A DNA stretch of 64,000 bases, taken from Pseudomonadota bacterium. Its GTDB lineage: Bacteria > Myxococcota > Myxococcia > Myxococcales > Myxococcaceae. Below, piece after piece: positions 57,234-64,000 of the stretch; position 1 is the first letter of the stretch, and each line of letters opens with the position of its first letter. The notes under the pieces are model-generated. The model did no database searches. It saw only the letters and a list, made by a program, of their open reading frames with translations, and was not told where the DNA came from. The stretch spans positions 1-64,000 of the forward strand of contig JAFAFL010000131.1 of assembly GCA_023423535.1 (NCBI GenBank), in the 5' to 3' direction. The translations under genes and the position numbers were made by a program.

Positions 57234-58405
57234 TGGGCCAGAAGGGCACCGTCCGGTTCGATCCGATCCTGCTGGGCGCGGTGCTGGCGCTCGTCGCGCT
57301 GGGCCTGGTGATGGTCTATTCCGCGAGCGCCCTGCCGGGGCACGACAAGACCGGCGACGGCTTCTTCTTCCTCAAGCGGCAGCTCCTCGCGGCGGCGCTC
57401 GGTCTGGGCGCGATGGCCTCGGCGATGTGGCTGGGCTACCGGAAGCTGGCGAAGCTCGCCTACCCGATCATGTTCGTGGCGCTGGCGCTGATGATCGCCG
57501 TGCTCATCCCCGGCGTGGGCGGCAGCGCGGGCGGCGCGCAGCGGTGGATCCGCTTCCCCTTCATCTCCGTGCAGCCCACCGAGATCCTCAAGTTCGCGTG
57601 GATCGTCTACCTCGCGTACTCGCTGGCAAAGAAGCGCGAGAAGGTCGCGACCTTCAGCGTGGGCTTCCTCCCGCACTTCATCTTCGCCGGCGTGCTCTGC
57701 CTGCTCTGCCTCGCGCAGCCGGACTTCGGTTCTTCCGTGGCGCTGATGTTCCTCCTCTTCATCATGCTCTTCGCCGCGGGCGCGAAGCTCTCCTACCTCG
57801 TGGGCTCGCTGCTGCTCGCGCTGCCGGTCGGCTACCACGTGGTGGCGTCCTCTCCGTACCGCCTCAAGCGGATCACCGCGTTCCTCGATCCGTGGGGGAC
57901 GCGAGACGGCGCGGGCTATCAGGTGGCGGAGTCGCTGATGTCCATCGGCTCGGGCGGGATCACCGGACTCGGGCTGGGGGACGGACGGCAGAAGCTCGGC
58001 TTCGTGCCGGAGCTGCACACCGACTTCATCTTCTCCATCATCGGCGAGGAGCTCGGGCTCATCGGCATCACGGTGCTGCTCACGCTCTTCGGCATCGTCA
58101 TCTGGCGCGGCATCCGCGCGTCGCTGCACGCGAGCGAGCCCTTCGGCACCTACCTCGGCCTCGGCGTGACCGCGCTCTTCGCGTTCCAGGCGATCGTGAA
58201 CATGTGCGTGGCGACCGGGATGCTTCCGACGAAGGGGCTCACGCTGCCGTTCATCTCCTACGGCGGCTCGTCGCTGGTGGTGATGATGGGCGCGGCGGGC
58301 GTGCTGCTCTCGGTGAGCGCGATGGCGGAGGCACGCACGGGCGCGTCTCGTCCGGTGCGGACGTCGCGCGCGGTGATGGCGCAGTCCGAGGAGGCGACCG
58401 CGTGA
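57230..58405 (+). CDS. ftsW: FtsW, septal peptidoglycan polymerase (SEDS)
   Basis: The 391-residue protein has about ten membrane helices and the SEDS motifs: QRWIRFPFISVQPTEILKF, AQPDFGSSV, and the NMCVATGMLPTKGLTLPFISYGGSS segment near the end. With FtsI it polymerises septal glycan. The catalytic Asp region lies in the loop after helix 7 by family analogy. A second ATG follows the first by one codon. The stop overlaps the murG GTG (GTGA). Confidence 0.96.
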   Translation: MMGQKGTVRFDPILLGAVLALVALGLVMVYSASALPGHDKTGDGFFFLKRQLLAAALGLGAMASAMWLGYRKLAKLAYPIMFVALALMIAVLIPGVGGSAGGAQRWIRFPFISVQPTEILKFAWIVYLAYSLAKKREKVATFSVGFLPHFIFAGVLCLLCLAQPDFGSSVALMFLLFIMLFAAGAKLSYLVGSLLLALPVGYHVVASSPYRLKRITAFLDPWGTRDGAGYQVAESLMSIGSGGITGLGLGDGRQKLGFVPELHTDFIFSIIGEELGLIGITVLLTLFGIVIWRGIRASLHASEPFGTYLGLGVTALFAFQAIVNMCVATGMLPTKGLTLPFISYGGSSLVVMMGAAGVLLSVSAMAEARTGASRPVRTSRAVMAQSEEATA

Positions 58406-59511
58406 GGGTGCTGATCGCCGGCGGCGGCACGGGCGGGCACTTGTTTCCGGGCATCGCGCTCGCGGAGGAGCTCGTCACCCGCCACCACCGCAACGAGGTC
58501 GTCTTCGTCGGCACGAACCGGGGCCTCGAATCACGCGTGGTGCCCGCGGCAGGTTTCCCGCTGGAGACGATCCCCGCGCAGGGCCTGAAGGGCATGGGGA
58601 TCGCGAAGCTCCTCAAGGGCCTCTTCACCCTGCCGCTCTCGTTCATCGAGTCGTGGAAGCTCCTGCGCAAGCACAAGCCGGACGTGGTGGTCGGTGTGGG
58701 CGGCTACTCGTCGGGGCCGGTGGTGCTCGCCGCGTGGATGATGGGGATCCCCACCGCAGTGCAGGAGCAGAACGCGTATCCGGGGATCACCAACCGGATC
58801 CTCGGCAACTTCGTGGACGCCGCGTTCGTCGCGTTCAAGGAGGCGGGCGCGCACTTCCCGGAGAAGAAGGTCCACGTCATCGGCAACCCCATCCGCCGGG
58901 CGCTGATGGACAACTACCTCCGCTCCACGGTCGCGCACGAGCGGCTGACGGTGCTCGTCTTCGGCGGTTCGCTCGGCGCGCGCGCGATCAACGGGCGCAT
59001 GCTCGAGGCGCTCGATCACCTCGGCGATCTCCGCGAGCAGGTGCACTTCGTCCACCAGACGGGGAAGAACGATCCCGAGGGGACGCGGAAGGTCTACGCG
59101 GAGAAGGGCTTCAGCGCCGAGGTGCTGGAGTTCATCGACGACATGTCGAAGGCCTATGCGCGCGCGGAGCTGGTGGTGTGCCGCGCGGGCGCGACCACGC
59201 TGGCCGAGCTGACGGTCTGCAAGAAGGCGTCGATCCTCATCCCCTATCCGCACGCGGCGGACGATCACCAGGCGAAGAACGCGCAGGCGCTGGTGGACGC
59301 GGGTGCGGCGGTGATGTTCCGGGAGAGCGAGCTGACCGGCGAGAAGCTGGCGTCCGAGATCCGCTCGCTGCTCACCGACACCGAGCGCCGCAAGAAGATG
59401 GAGAAGAAGGCGGGCCTGCTGGGGCGGCCGGAGGCGGCGAAGGAGCTCGCGGACGTGTGCGTGGAGCTGATGGTGGAGAAGTGGGGCGTGGACGGGAGAA
59501 AGCGCGCGTGA
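58402..59511 (+). CDS. murG: UDP-GlcNAc transferase MurG (lipid II synthase)
   Basis: The 369-residue protein adds GlcNAc to lipid I at the inner membrane face. The signature GGGTGGHLFPGIALAEEL opens the protein, then GVGGYSSGPVVLAAW, and GGSLGARAIN; CRAGATTLAEL and PYPHAADDHQAKNA near the end are the nucleotide-sugar motifs. The start is GTG (GTGA overlap). Its stop overlaps the murC start (GTGA). Confidence 0.97.
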   Translation: MRVLIAGGGTGGHLFPGIALAEELVTRHHRNEVVFVGTNRGLESRVVPAAGFPLETIPAQGLKGMGIAKLLKGLFTLPLSFIESWKLLRKHKPDVVVGVGGYSSGPVVLAAWMMGIPTAVQEQNAYPGITNRILGNFVDAAFVAFKEAGAHFPEKKVHVIGNPIRRALMDNYLRSTVAHERLTVLVFGGSLGARAINGRMLEALDHLGDLREQVHFVHQTGKNDPEGTRKVYAEKGFSAEVLEFIDDMSKAYARAELVVCRAGATTLAELTVCKKASILIPYPHAADDHQAKNAQALVDAGAAVMFRESELTGEKLASEIRSLLTDTERRKKMEKKAGLLGRPEAAKELADVCVELMVEKWGVDGRKRA

Positions 59512-60929
59512 AGAGCCTCTACAAGATCCGGCACGCGGCGCAGGTGCACTTCGTCGGCATCGGCGGCATCGGGATGAGCGGCATCGCCGAGGTGCTGCTG
59601 AACCTCGGGTACCGCGTCTCCGGATCGGACCTCAAGGAGTCCGACACCACGCGCCGGCTCGCGGGGCTCGGCGCGATCATCACCTTCGGCCACCGCGCGG
59701 AGAACCTCGTCGAGGCGGACGTGGTGGTCATCTCCTCGGCGGTGAAGCGCACCAACCCCGAGGTCGTGGCGGCGCGGCACCGGCAGATCCCCGTCATCCC
59801 GCGCGCGGAGATGCTCGCGGAGCTGATGCGGCTGAAGTACGCGGTCGCGGTCGCGGGCTCGCACGGCAAGACGACGACCACGTCCATGGTCGCCACCGTG
59901 CTGAACGCAGCGGGACTCGATCCCACTGCCGTCGTCGGCGGCAAGGTGAACGTCCTCGGCTCCAACGCGAAGCTCGGCAAGAGCGAGCTGATGGTGGTGG
60001 AGGCCGACGAGTCGGACGGCTCGTTCCTCAAGCTGCATCCGTCGGTGGCGGTGGTCACGAACATCGACCCCGAGCACATGGACCACTACGGCACGCTGGA
60101 GAAGCTCCGCGAGTCGTTCATCGAGTTCTGCAACCGCGTGCCCTTCTACGGGCTCAACGTGCTCTGCCTCGACAACCCGAACGTGCAGTCGCTCTTGCCG
60201 TGGATCGAGAAGCGGGTGGTCACCTACGGCTCCACGCACCAGGCGGACTACCGGCTGGAGAACGTGCGGCTCGACGGGTTCGCGACGCGGTTCCGCGCGT
60301 GGCGGCGCAACGAGGACCTGGGCGAGTTCACCGTGCAGATGGTGGGCGCGCACAACGCGATGAACGCGCTCGCGGTGGTCGCGGTGGCGGAGGAGCTGGA
60401 CATCCCGCTCGACACCGTGCGCAGCGCGCTGGCCGGCTTCGGCGGCGTGCAGCGGCGCTTCACGGTGAAGGGCGAGGCGAACGGGATCACCGTGGTGGAC
60501 GACTACGGTCACCATCCCACCGAGGTGAAGGCCACGCTCGCCGGTGCACGCACCGCATTCGGCCGTCGCGTCGTCGTCGCGTTCCAGCCGCACCGCTACA
60601 CGCGCACGCACGATCTCTTCCAGGAGTTCGCCACCTCCTTCAACGATGCGGACGTGCTCTTCGTCACCTCCGTCTATGCCGCGGGTGAAGAGCCGATCGA
60701 AGGCGCGACGGGGCAGGCGCTGGCGGACGCGATCGCGGCGCACGGGCACAAGGACGTGACCTTCGTGGAGAAGCGCACCGACCTGCCGGACGCGATCGCC
60801 GCTCGCGCGCAGGCGGGAGATCTGGTGCTCACGCTCGGCGCGGGAGACATCACGCAGACGGGCGCGGAGGTGCTGGCGAAGCTGTCCACGGGCACGACCG
60901 GTCCGGGTGGTCAGGAGCGCGCCGGGTGA
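59508..60929 (+). CDS. murC: UDP-MurNAc-L-Ala ligase MurC
   Basis: The 473-residue protein adds L-alanine, the first amino acid. It has the N-terminal GGIGMSGIAEVL Rossmann motif, the ATP loop GSHGKTTTTSMV, the EADESDGSFL segment and DDYGHHPTEV. The start is GTG at 59508. The stop overlaps the murB start (GTGA). Confidence 0.97.
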   Translation: MKSLYKIRHAAQVHFVGIGGIGMSGIAEVLLNLGYRVSGSDLKESDTTRRLAGLGAIITFGHRAENLVEADVVVISSAVKRTNPEVVAARHRQIPVIPRAEMLAELMRLKYAVAVAGSHGKTTTTSMVATVLNAAGLDPTAVVGGKVNVLGSNAKLGKSELMVVEADESDGSFLKLHPSVAVVTNIDPEHMDHYGTLEKLRESFIEFCNRVPFYGLNVLCLDNPNVQSLLPWIEKRVVTYGSTHQADYRLENVRLDGFATRFRAWRRNEDLGEFTVQMVGAHNAMNALAVVAVAEELDIPLDTVRSALAGFGGVQRRFTVKGEANGITVVDDYGHHPTEVKATLAGARTAFGRRVVVAFQPHRYTRTHDLFQEFATSFNDADVLFVTSVYAAGEEPIEGATGQALADAIAAHGHKDVTFVEKRTDLPDAIAARAQAGDLVLTLGAGDITQTGAEVLAKLSTGTTGPGGQERAG

Positions 60930-61855
60930 GCCTTCACGCGCGCATCGGACGGGACGTGGCGGGCGAGGTGAAGGCGGACCTGCCGCTCGCGCCGTGGACG
61001 TCGGTGCGCGTGGGTGGGACCGCGGACCTCTGGATGCGCCCGGCCGGCCCTGATGCGCTGGTGCAGACGCTCCGCATCGCGCGTGAAGAGGGACTGCCGA
61101 TCACGATCCTCGGCGGCGGCGCGAACACGCTCGTCGGCGACGGTGGCGTGCGCGGGATCGTGCTCAAGCTGCCCTCGGATTTTCTGCCCGAAGAACGGGT
61201 GGTTGGCGACGCGGATGGCGTGCTCACGCTGAGCGCCGGCGCGGCAATCGCGCGGCTCATCGTGCAGATGAAGGCGCATGCGCTGGTGGGCGCGGAGTTT
61301 CTCGCGGGCATCCCGGGGACCATCGGCGGCGCGGTGACGATGAACGCGGGCACCAAACACGGCGAGTGCATGACGCGCGTGGAGGCGGTGGAGCTCGCCA
61401 CTCACGAAGGGCTCGGCTGGGTGGACGCTGCAACGCTCTCCTATCGTTACCGGCACACCGACCTTCCCGCCGGCGCCGTGGTCACCCGCGCGCGGTTCCG
61501 GCTGCCGAAGGGCGACGTCGCCGCATCGCAGGCCGCGATGGAGGCGGACCTCGGCTACCGCAAGAGCACGCAGCCGCTGAGTCAGCCGAACTTCGGCAGC
61601 GTGTTCAAGAACCCGAGGCCTCACTTCGCGGGCGGGCTGATCGAAGGGGTCGGTCTGAAGGGCCACGTGATCGGCCGGGCGCAGATCTCGCCGCAGCACG
61701 CGAACTGGATCGTGAACCTCGGTGGTGCGAGCGCGAGGGACGTGACGTCGCTGATGGCGCTGGCGCAGCGGCGGGTGCGCGCGCAGTTCGGCGTGGAGCT
61801 CGAGGCGGAAGTGAAGCGGGTGGGAGAGTTCTTCCCGATTGAGGAGGTCGCGTAG
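60926..61855 (+). CDS. murB: UDP-N-acetylenolpyruvoylglucosamine reductase
   Basis: The 309-residue protein reduces the enolpyruvyl group to give UDP-MurNAc, using FAD and NADPH. It has the FAD segment LGGGANTLVGDGGVRGIVL and the catalytic-Ser segment NFGSVFKNP of the shorter (type II) MurB form. The start is GTG (GTGA overlap). ddl starts directly after the stop. Confidence 0.95.
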   Translation: MSLHARIGRDVAGEVKADLPLAPWTSVRVGGTADLWMRPAGPDALVQTLRIAREEGLPITILGGGANTLVGDGGVRGIVLKLPSDFLPEERVVGDADGVLTLSAGAAIARLIVQMKAHALVGAEFLAGIPGTIGGAVTMNAGTKHGECMTRVEAVELATHEGLGWVDAATLSYRYRHTDLPAGAVVTRARFRLPKGDVAASQAAMEADLGYRKSTQPLSQPNFGSVFKNPRPHFAGGLIEGVGLKGHVIGRAQISPQHANWIVNLGGASARDVTSLMALAQRRVRAQFGVELEAEVKRVGEFFPIEEVA

Positions 61856-62800
61856 ATGAGTGCCTTCACCAGGGCGCAGCTGAAGACGATGAAGGTCGCG
61901 GTGTTGATGGGCGGCATGTCCGTGGAGCGCGAGGTCTCGCTGCGCACCGGCGCCGCGGTGTCGAAGGCCCTGAAGGGGCTCGGCTACAGCGTGGTGGACC
62001 TCGACGCGGGCGAGGACCTGCCGGAGCGGCTGCGCGCGGAGAAGATCGACGTCGCGTTCATCGCGCTGCACGGACGCTACGGCGAAGACGGCTGCGTGCA
62101 GGGGCTGCTCGAGTCGATGTTCATCCCCTACACCGGCAGCGGCGTGCTCGCGTCCGCGGTGGGGATGGAGAAGGTCTTCACCAAGCAGATCTTCATCGGC
62201 CACGGGATCCCCACGCCGCAGCACATGGCCTTCCGCAGCGCGAAGGACGCGATCGCGGCCACGGATTCGCTGCCCTTTCCCTTCCCGGTGGTGGTGAAGC
62301 CGTCGGCGGAGGGCTCTTCGGTCGGCGTGCACATCTGCAAGACGCGCGATCAGTACAAGGCAGCGGTGGAGGATGCGGCGCAGTACGCGGGCACGCTGCT
62401 GGTGGAGCAGTTCATCAAGGGCCGCGAGGTGCAGGGCGCGGTGCTCGACGACGAGGCGCTCGGCGCGATCGAGATCGTCCCCGCGCGCGAGTTCTACGAC
62501 TACGAGGCCAAGTACAAGGCCGGCAGCGGGACGAAGTACCTCTTCCCCGCGCCGCTCCCGCCGGATCAGTACGAGCGCGTGAACGAGGTCTGTCTCGCCG
62601 CACACCGCGCGCTGGGCTGCAGCGGCGCCTCGCGCAGCGACGTGATCGTCACCGAGAAGGGCGAGTGCTTCATCCTCGAGACGAACACGCTGCCCGGCAT
62701 GACCGAGACCAGCCTGCTGCCGAAGATTGCAGCTGGCCGGGGGATCGATTTCCCCCAGCTGTGCGAGCGGCTATTGGTCGGCGCCTCGCTGAAGGCTTGA
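61856..62800 (+). CDS. ddl: D-alanine--D-alanine ligase
   Basis: The 314-residue ATP-grasp enzyme joins two D-Ala for MurF. It has the MGGMSVEREVSLRTG loop, HGRYGEDGCVQGLLE, VKPSAEGSSVGV and the metal-binding end ETNTLPGMTETSLLP. The 'vertical Glu' segment (SVERE) is intact. The ATG at 61856 follows the murB TAG without a gap. Followed by a 165-base non-coding gap. Confidence 0.96.
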   Translation: MSAFTRAQLKTMKVAVLMGGMSVEREVSLRTGAAVSKALKGLGYSVVDLDAGEDLPERLRAEKIDVAFIALHGRYGEDGCVQGLLESMFIPYTGSGVLASAVGMEKVFTKQIFIGHGIPTPQHMAFRSAKDAIAATDSLPFPFPVVVKPSAEGSSVGVHICKTRDQYKAAVEDAAQYAGTLLVEQFIKGREVQGAVLDDEALGAIEIVPAREFYDYEAKYKAGSGTKYLFPAPLPPDQYERVNEVCLAAHRALGCSGASRSDVIVTEKGECFILETNTLPGMTETSLLPKIAAGRGIDFPQLCERLLVGASLKA

Positions 62801-62965
62801 GCCGCACCGCCGCACCGCCGCACGACGCACCGCAGCACGCAGGGAAAGCAGCGCCGCTTAGAGGGGGCATGAGGGGCTCCCGCCGCTACAGCTACATGGC
62901 TGTGGCCGAAAATTTGCCGAGGGATCCGACCCGGATGAGCATCCGGCCGGAGGGAGGGAGACCAA
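62801..62965 (+). other. Non-coding gap between ddl and ftsQ with short repeats and a palindrome
   Basis: This is the largest gap within the dcw run after mraZ. It starts with short GCCGCAC(C) repeats and contains CCGGATG-AG-CATCCGG (62931-62946), a perfect 7-bp inverted repeat, 20 bases before the ftsQ GTG. A separate promoter for ftsQ-ftsA could lie here, but no clear -35/-10 pair is seen. Confidence 0.5.
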
Positions 62966-63865
62966 GTGACCCTGGGGAGGGGGAAGAACCGTCGTCGCAC
63001 CGACGCCGCCGAGCGCGTGGCCGAGGTCCGTTCGCTCGCCGGACGGATCTGGTTCGTGCTGTGGCGCGTGACGGTGGCGGGCGCGGTGTGCGCGGGCGCC
63101 CTCGTGGGCGGCGTGCACACGTGGCGCTGGGCGACCACCTCTCCGACCTTCGCCCTGAGCACGATCACCGTGGAGGGCAACGTCCGCGCGGATGCGGGCG
63201 AGGTCTCGCGGCTGGCGGGGCTGTGGGAGGGCCAGAACCTCTTCCTTCTCGACGTGCCGGCAGCGCGGCGCGCGGCGGAGGGACATCCCTGGGTGCGCTC
63301 GGCGGACGTGACGCGGCACTTCCCGCAGGCGGTCTCGATCACGGTGGAGGAGCACGAGCCGGCCGCGGTGGCGACGCTCGGCGATCTCTATCTGGTCGAT
63401 CGCGACGGCACGCCCTTCAAGCGGCTGACCGTGGGCGACGAGCTCGATCTTCCGCTCATCACGGGCGTCACGCGCGAGCAGTACGTGGAGCGACCGGAGC
63501 AGGCCGCGCAGCTGTTCCGGCGCGCGCTGGAGACGATCGACGCGTACACCGAGGCGCTCGACGAGGCGCGGGCCTCCTCGCGGGGCACCGGGACGAAGAG
63601 CGCGGACGGAGATCTCGACGCGGTGAGCGAGCTGCAGCTTCGCGGTGACGAGCTGACGCTGGTGACGCGCGGGGGCGTGGAGATCCGGATCGGCCTCGCG
63701 CTGTCCGAGGACAAGTTGGAGCGGCTCGCGCGCGTGCGTGCAGAGCTGGGACGCCGCGGCCTGACCGCGGAGGTGATCCACCTGGACAACCGGGCTCGTC
63801 CCGGCTGGGTGACGGTGAAGACTTCGACCCCTGCCCTCGAGAGGCGGCGGGAGTCGGTGCAGTAG
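62966..63865 (+). CDS. ftsQ: Division protein FtsQ (POTRA-containing)
   Basis: The 299-residue protein has one membrane helix (VTVAGAVCAGALVGGVHTW, about 36-54), then a POTRA domain (FALSTITVEGNVRADAGEVSRLAG) and the FtsQ beta domain (DVTRHFPQAVSITVEEHEPAAV; VIHLDNRARPGWVTVK). It links the early and late divisome parts. The start is GTG at 62966 after GGAGGGAG, and 40 bases separate it from ftsA. Confidence 0.92.
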   Translation: MTLGRGKNRRRTDAAERVAEVRSLAGRIWFVLWRVTVAGAVCAGALVGGVHTWRWATTSPTFALSTITVEGNVRADAGEVSRLAGLWEGQNLFLLDVPAARRAAEGHPWVRSADVTRHFPQAVSITVEEHEPAAVATLGDLYLVDRDGTPFKRLTVGDELDLPLITGVTREQYVERPEQAAQLFRRALETIDAYTEALDEARASSRGTGTKSADGDLDAVSELQLRGDELTLVTRGGVEIRIGLALSEDKLERLARVRAELGRRGLTAEVIHLDNRARPGWVTVKTSTPALERRRESVQ

Positions 63866-63905
63866 GGGCGCTTGCCGCGAGAGCGGAGGCGGGGAGGAAG
63901 TTCAC

Positions 63906-64000
63906 ATGGCGAAGCAGAAGTCCGGGGACATCGTGGTGGGCCTCGACATCGGGACCACCAAGATCTGCGCCATCGTCGGGGAGATGACCGACAGTGGCAT
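63906..64000 (+). CDS. ftsA: FtsA (5' part only; runs off the window)
   Basis: The first 31 codons read MAKQKSGDIVVGLDIGTTKI and then CAIVGEMTDSG, the phosphate-1 loop of the actin-like protein FtsA that anchors FtsZ to the membrane. The ATG at 63906 follows GGGAGGAAG. The gene continues past the end; ftsZ is expected after it. Confidence 0.93.
   Translation, partial: MAKQKSGDIVVGLDIGTTKICAIVGEMTDSG

Noticed and set aside
62806..62845. GCCGCACC short repeats as a regulatory array
   Set aside because: Units are short and irregular, and such runs are expected by chance in DNA of this composition.

Overview
The window comes from a very GC-rich (roughly 70%) bacterium with many GTG starts and tightly packed genes. 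It is almost certainly a myxobacterium (Myxococcota, probably suborder Cystobacterineae). The clearest markers are an adjacent carD-carG pair (CarD with four AT-hooks; CarG, a zinc protein with a degenerate archaemetzincin motif), a MYXO-CTERM surface protein, a PEGA-domain Ser/Thr kinase, a PilZ protein and many cysteine-rich lipoproteins with Asp/Gly-rich linkers. No tRNA, rRNA, CRISPR array or insertion sequence was seen.

Layout. 1-4.6 kb: the end of a collagen-like protein, then an ECF sigma factor with two downstream envelope genes, divergent from a Cys-rich lipoprotein. 4.6-9.2 kb: carD-carG, translationally coupled to a GT39-type glycosyltransferase pair. 9.3-20.7 kb: envelope and regulatory genes (Ser/Thr kinase, App1-type phosphatase, MYXO-CTERM protein, AlkZ-like DNA glycosylase, Ycf46-like AAA ATPase, pectinacetylesterase-like protein, VKOR-like protein). 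20.8-27.5 kb: a metal-acquisition cassette. A FecA-like TonB receptor faces an imelysin-HTTM operon, both ends carry the same 27-bp palindrome, and a Fur-box-like site precedes a Delta-60-repeat lipoprotein. 27.5-35.0 kb: a nuclease-inhibitor-like protein, a YqeY-like protein and the arginine operon argC-argJB-argR-argH-argF, in which ArgJ and ArgB are one polypeptide. 35-47 kb: MBL hydrolase, LruC-type surface protein, an AhpD-like gene with an in-frame UGA (probable selenoprotein), acyl-CoA dehydrogenase, DHH phosphoesterase, histidine kinase, PilZ protein. 47.2-64 kb: the division and cell-wall (dcw) cluster mraZ-[STAS]-rsmH-ftsL-ftsI-murE-murF-mraY-murD-ftsW-murG-murC-murB-ddl-ftsQ-ftsA.

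How the genes work together. The dcw genes build lipid II (MurE to MurC, MurB, Ddl, MraY, MurG) and the divisome (FtsL, FtsI, FtsW, FtsQ, FtsA); most starts overlap the previous stop. The arg operon covers acetyl-transfer to glutamate through argininosuccinate lyase and contains its own repressor. The 20.8-27.5 kb cassette looks like one metal-responsive regulon.

The observations most worth follow-up are: (1) a probable selenocysteine codon with a SECIS-like hairpin at 39533-39562; (2) the repeated operator bracketing the TonB/HTTM/imelysin cassette; (3) the ArgJ-ArgB fusion with a serine at the ArgJ self-cleavage site and a shortened, degenerate kinase domain; (4) a STAS protein without a phosphorylatable serine inside the dcw cluster, behind a strong terminator. 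All functional calls rest on reading translated sequence by eye; no database search was run.
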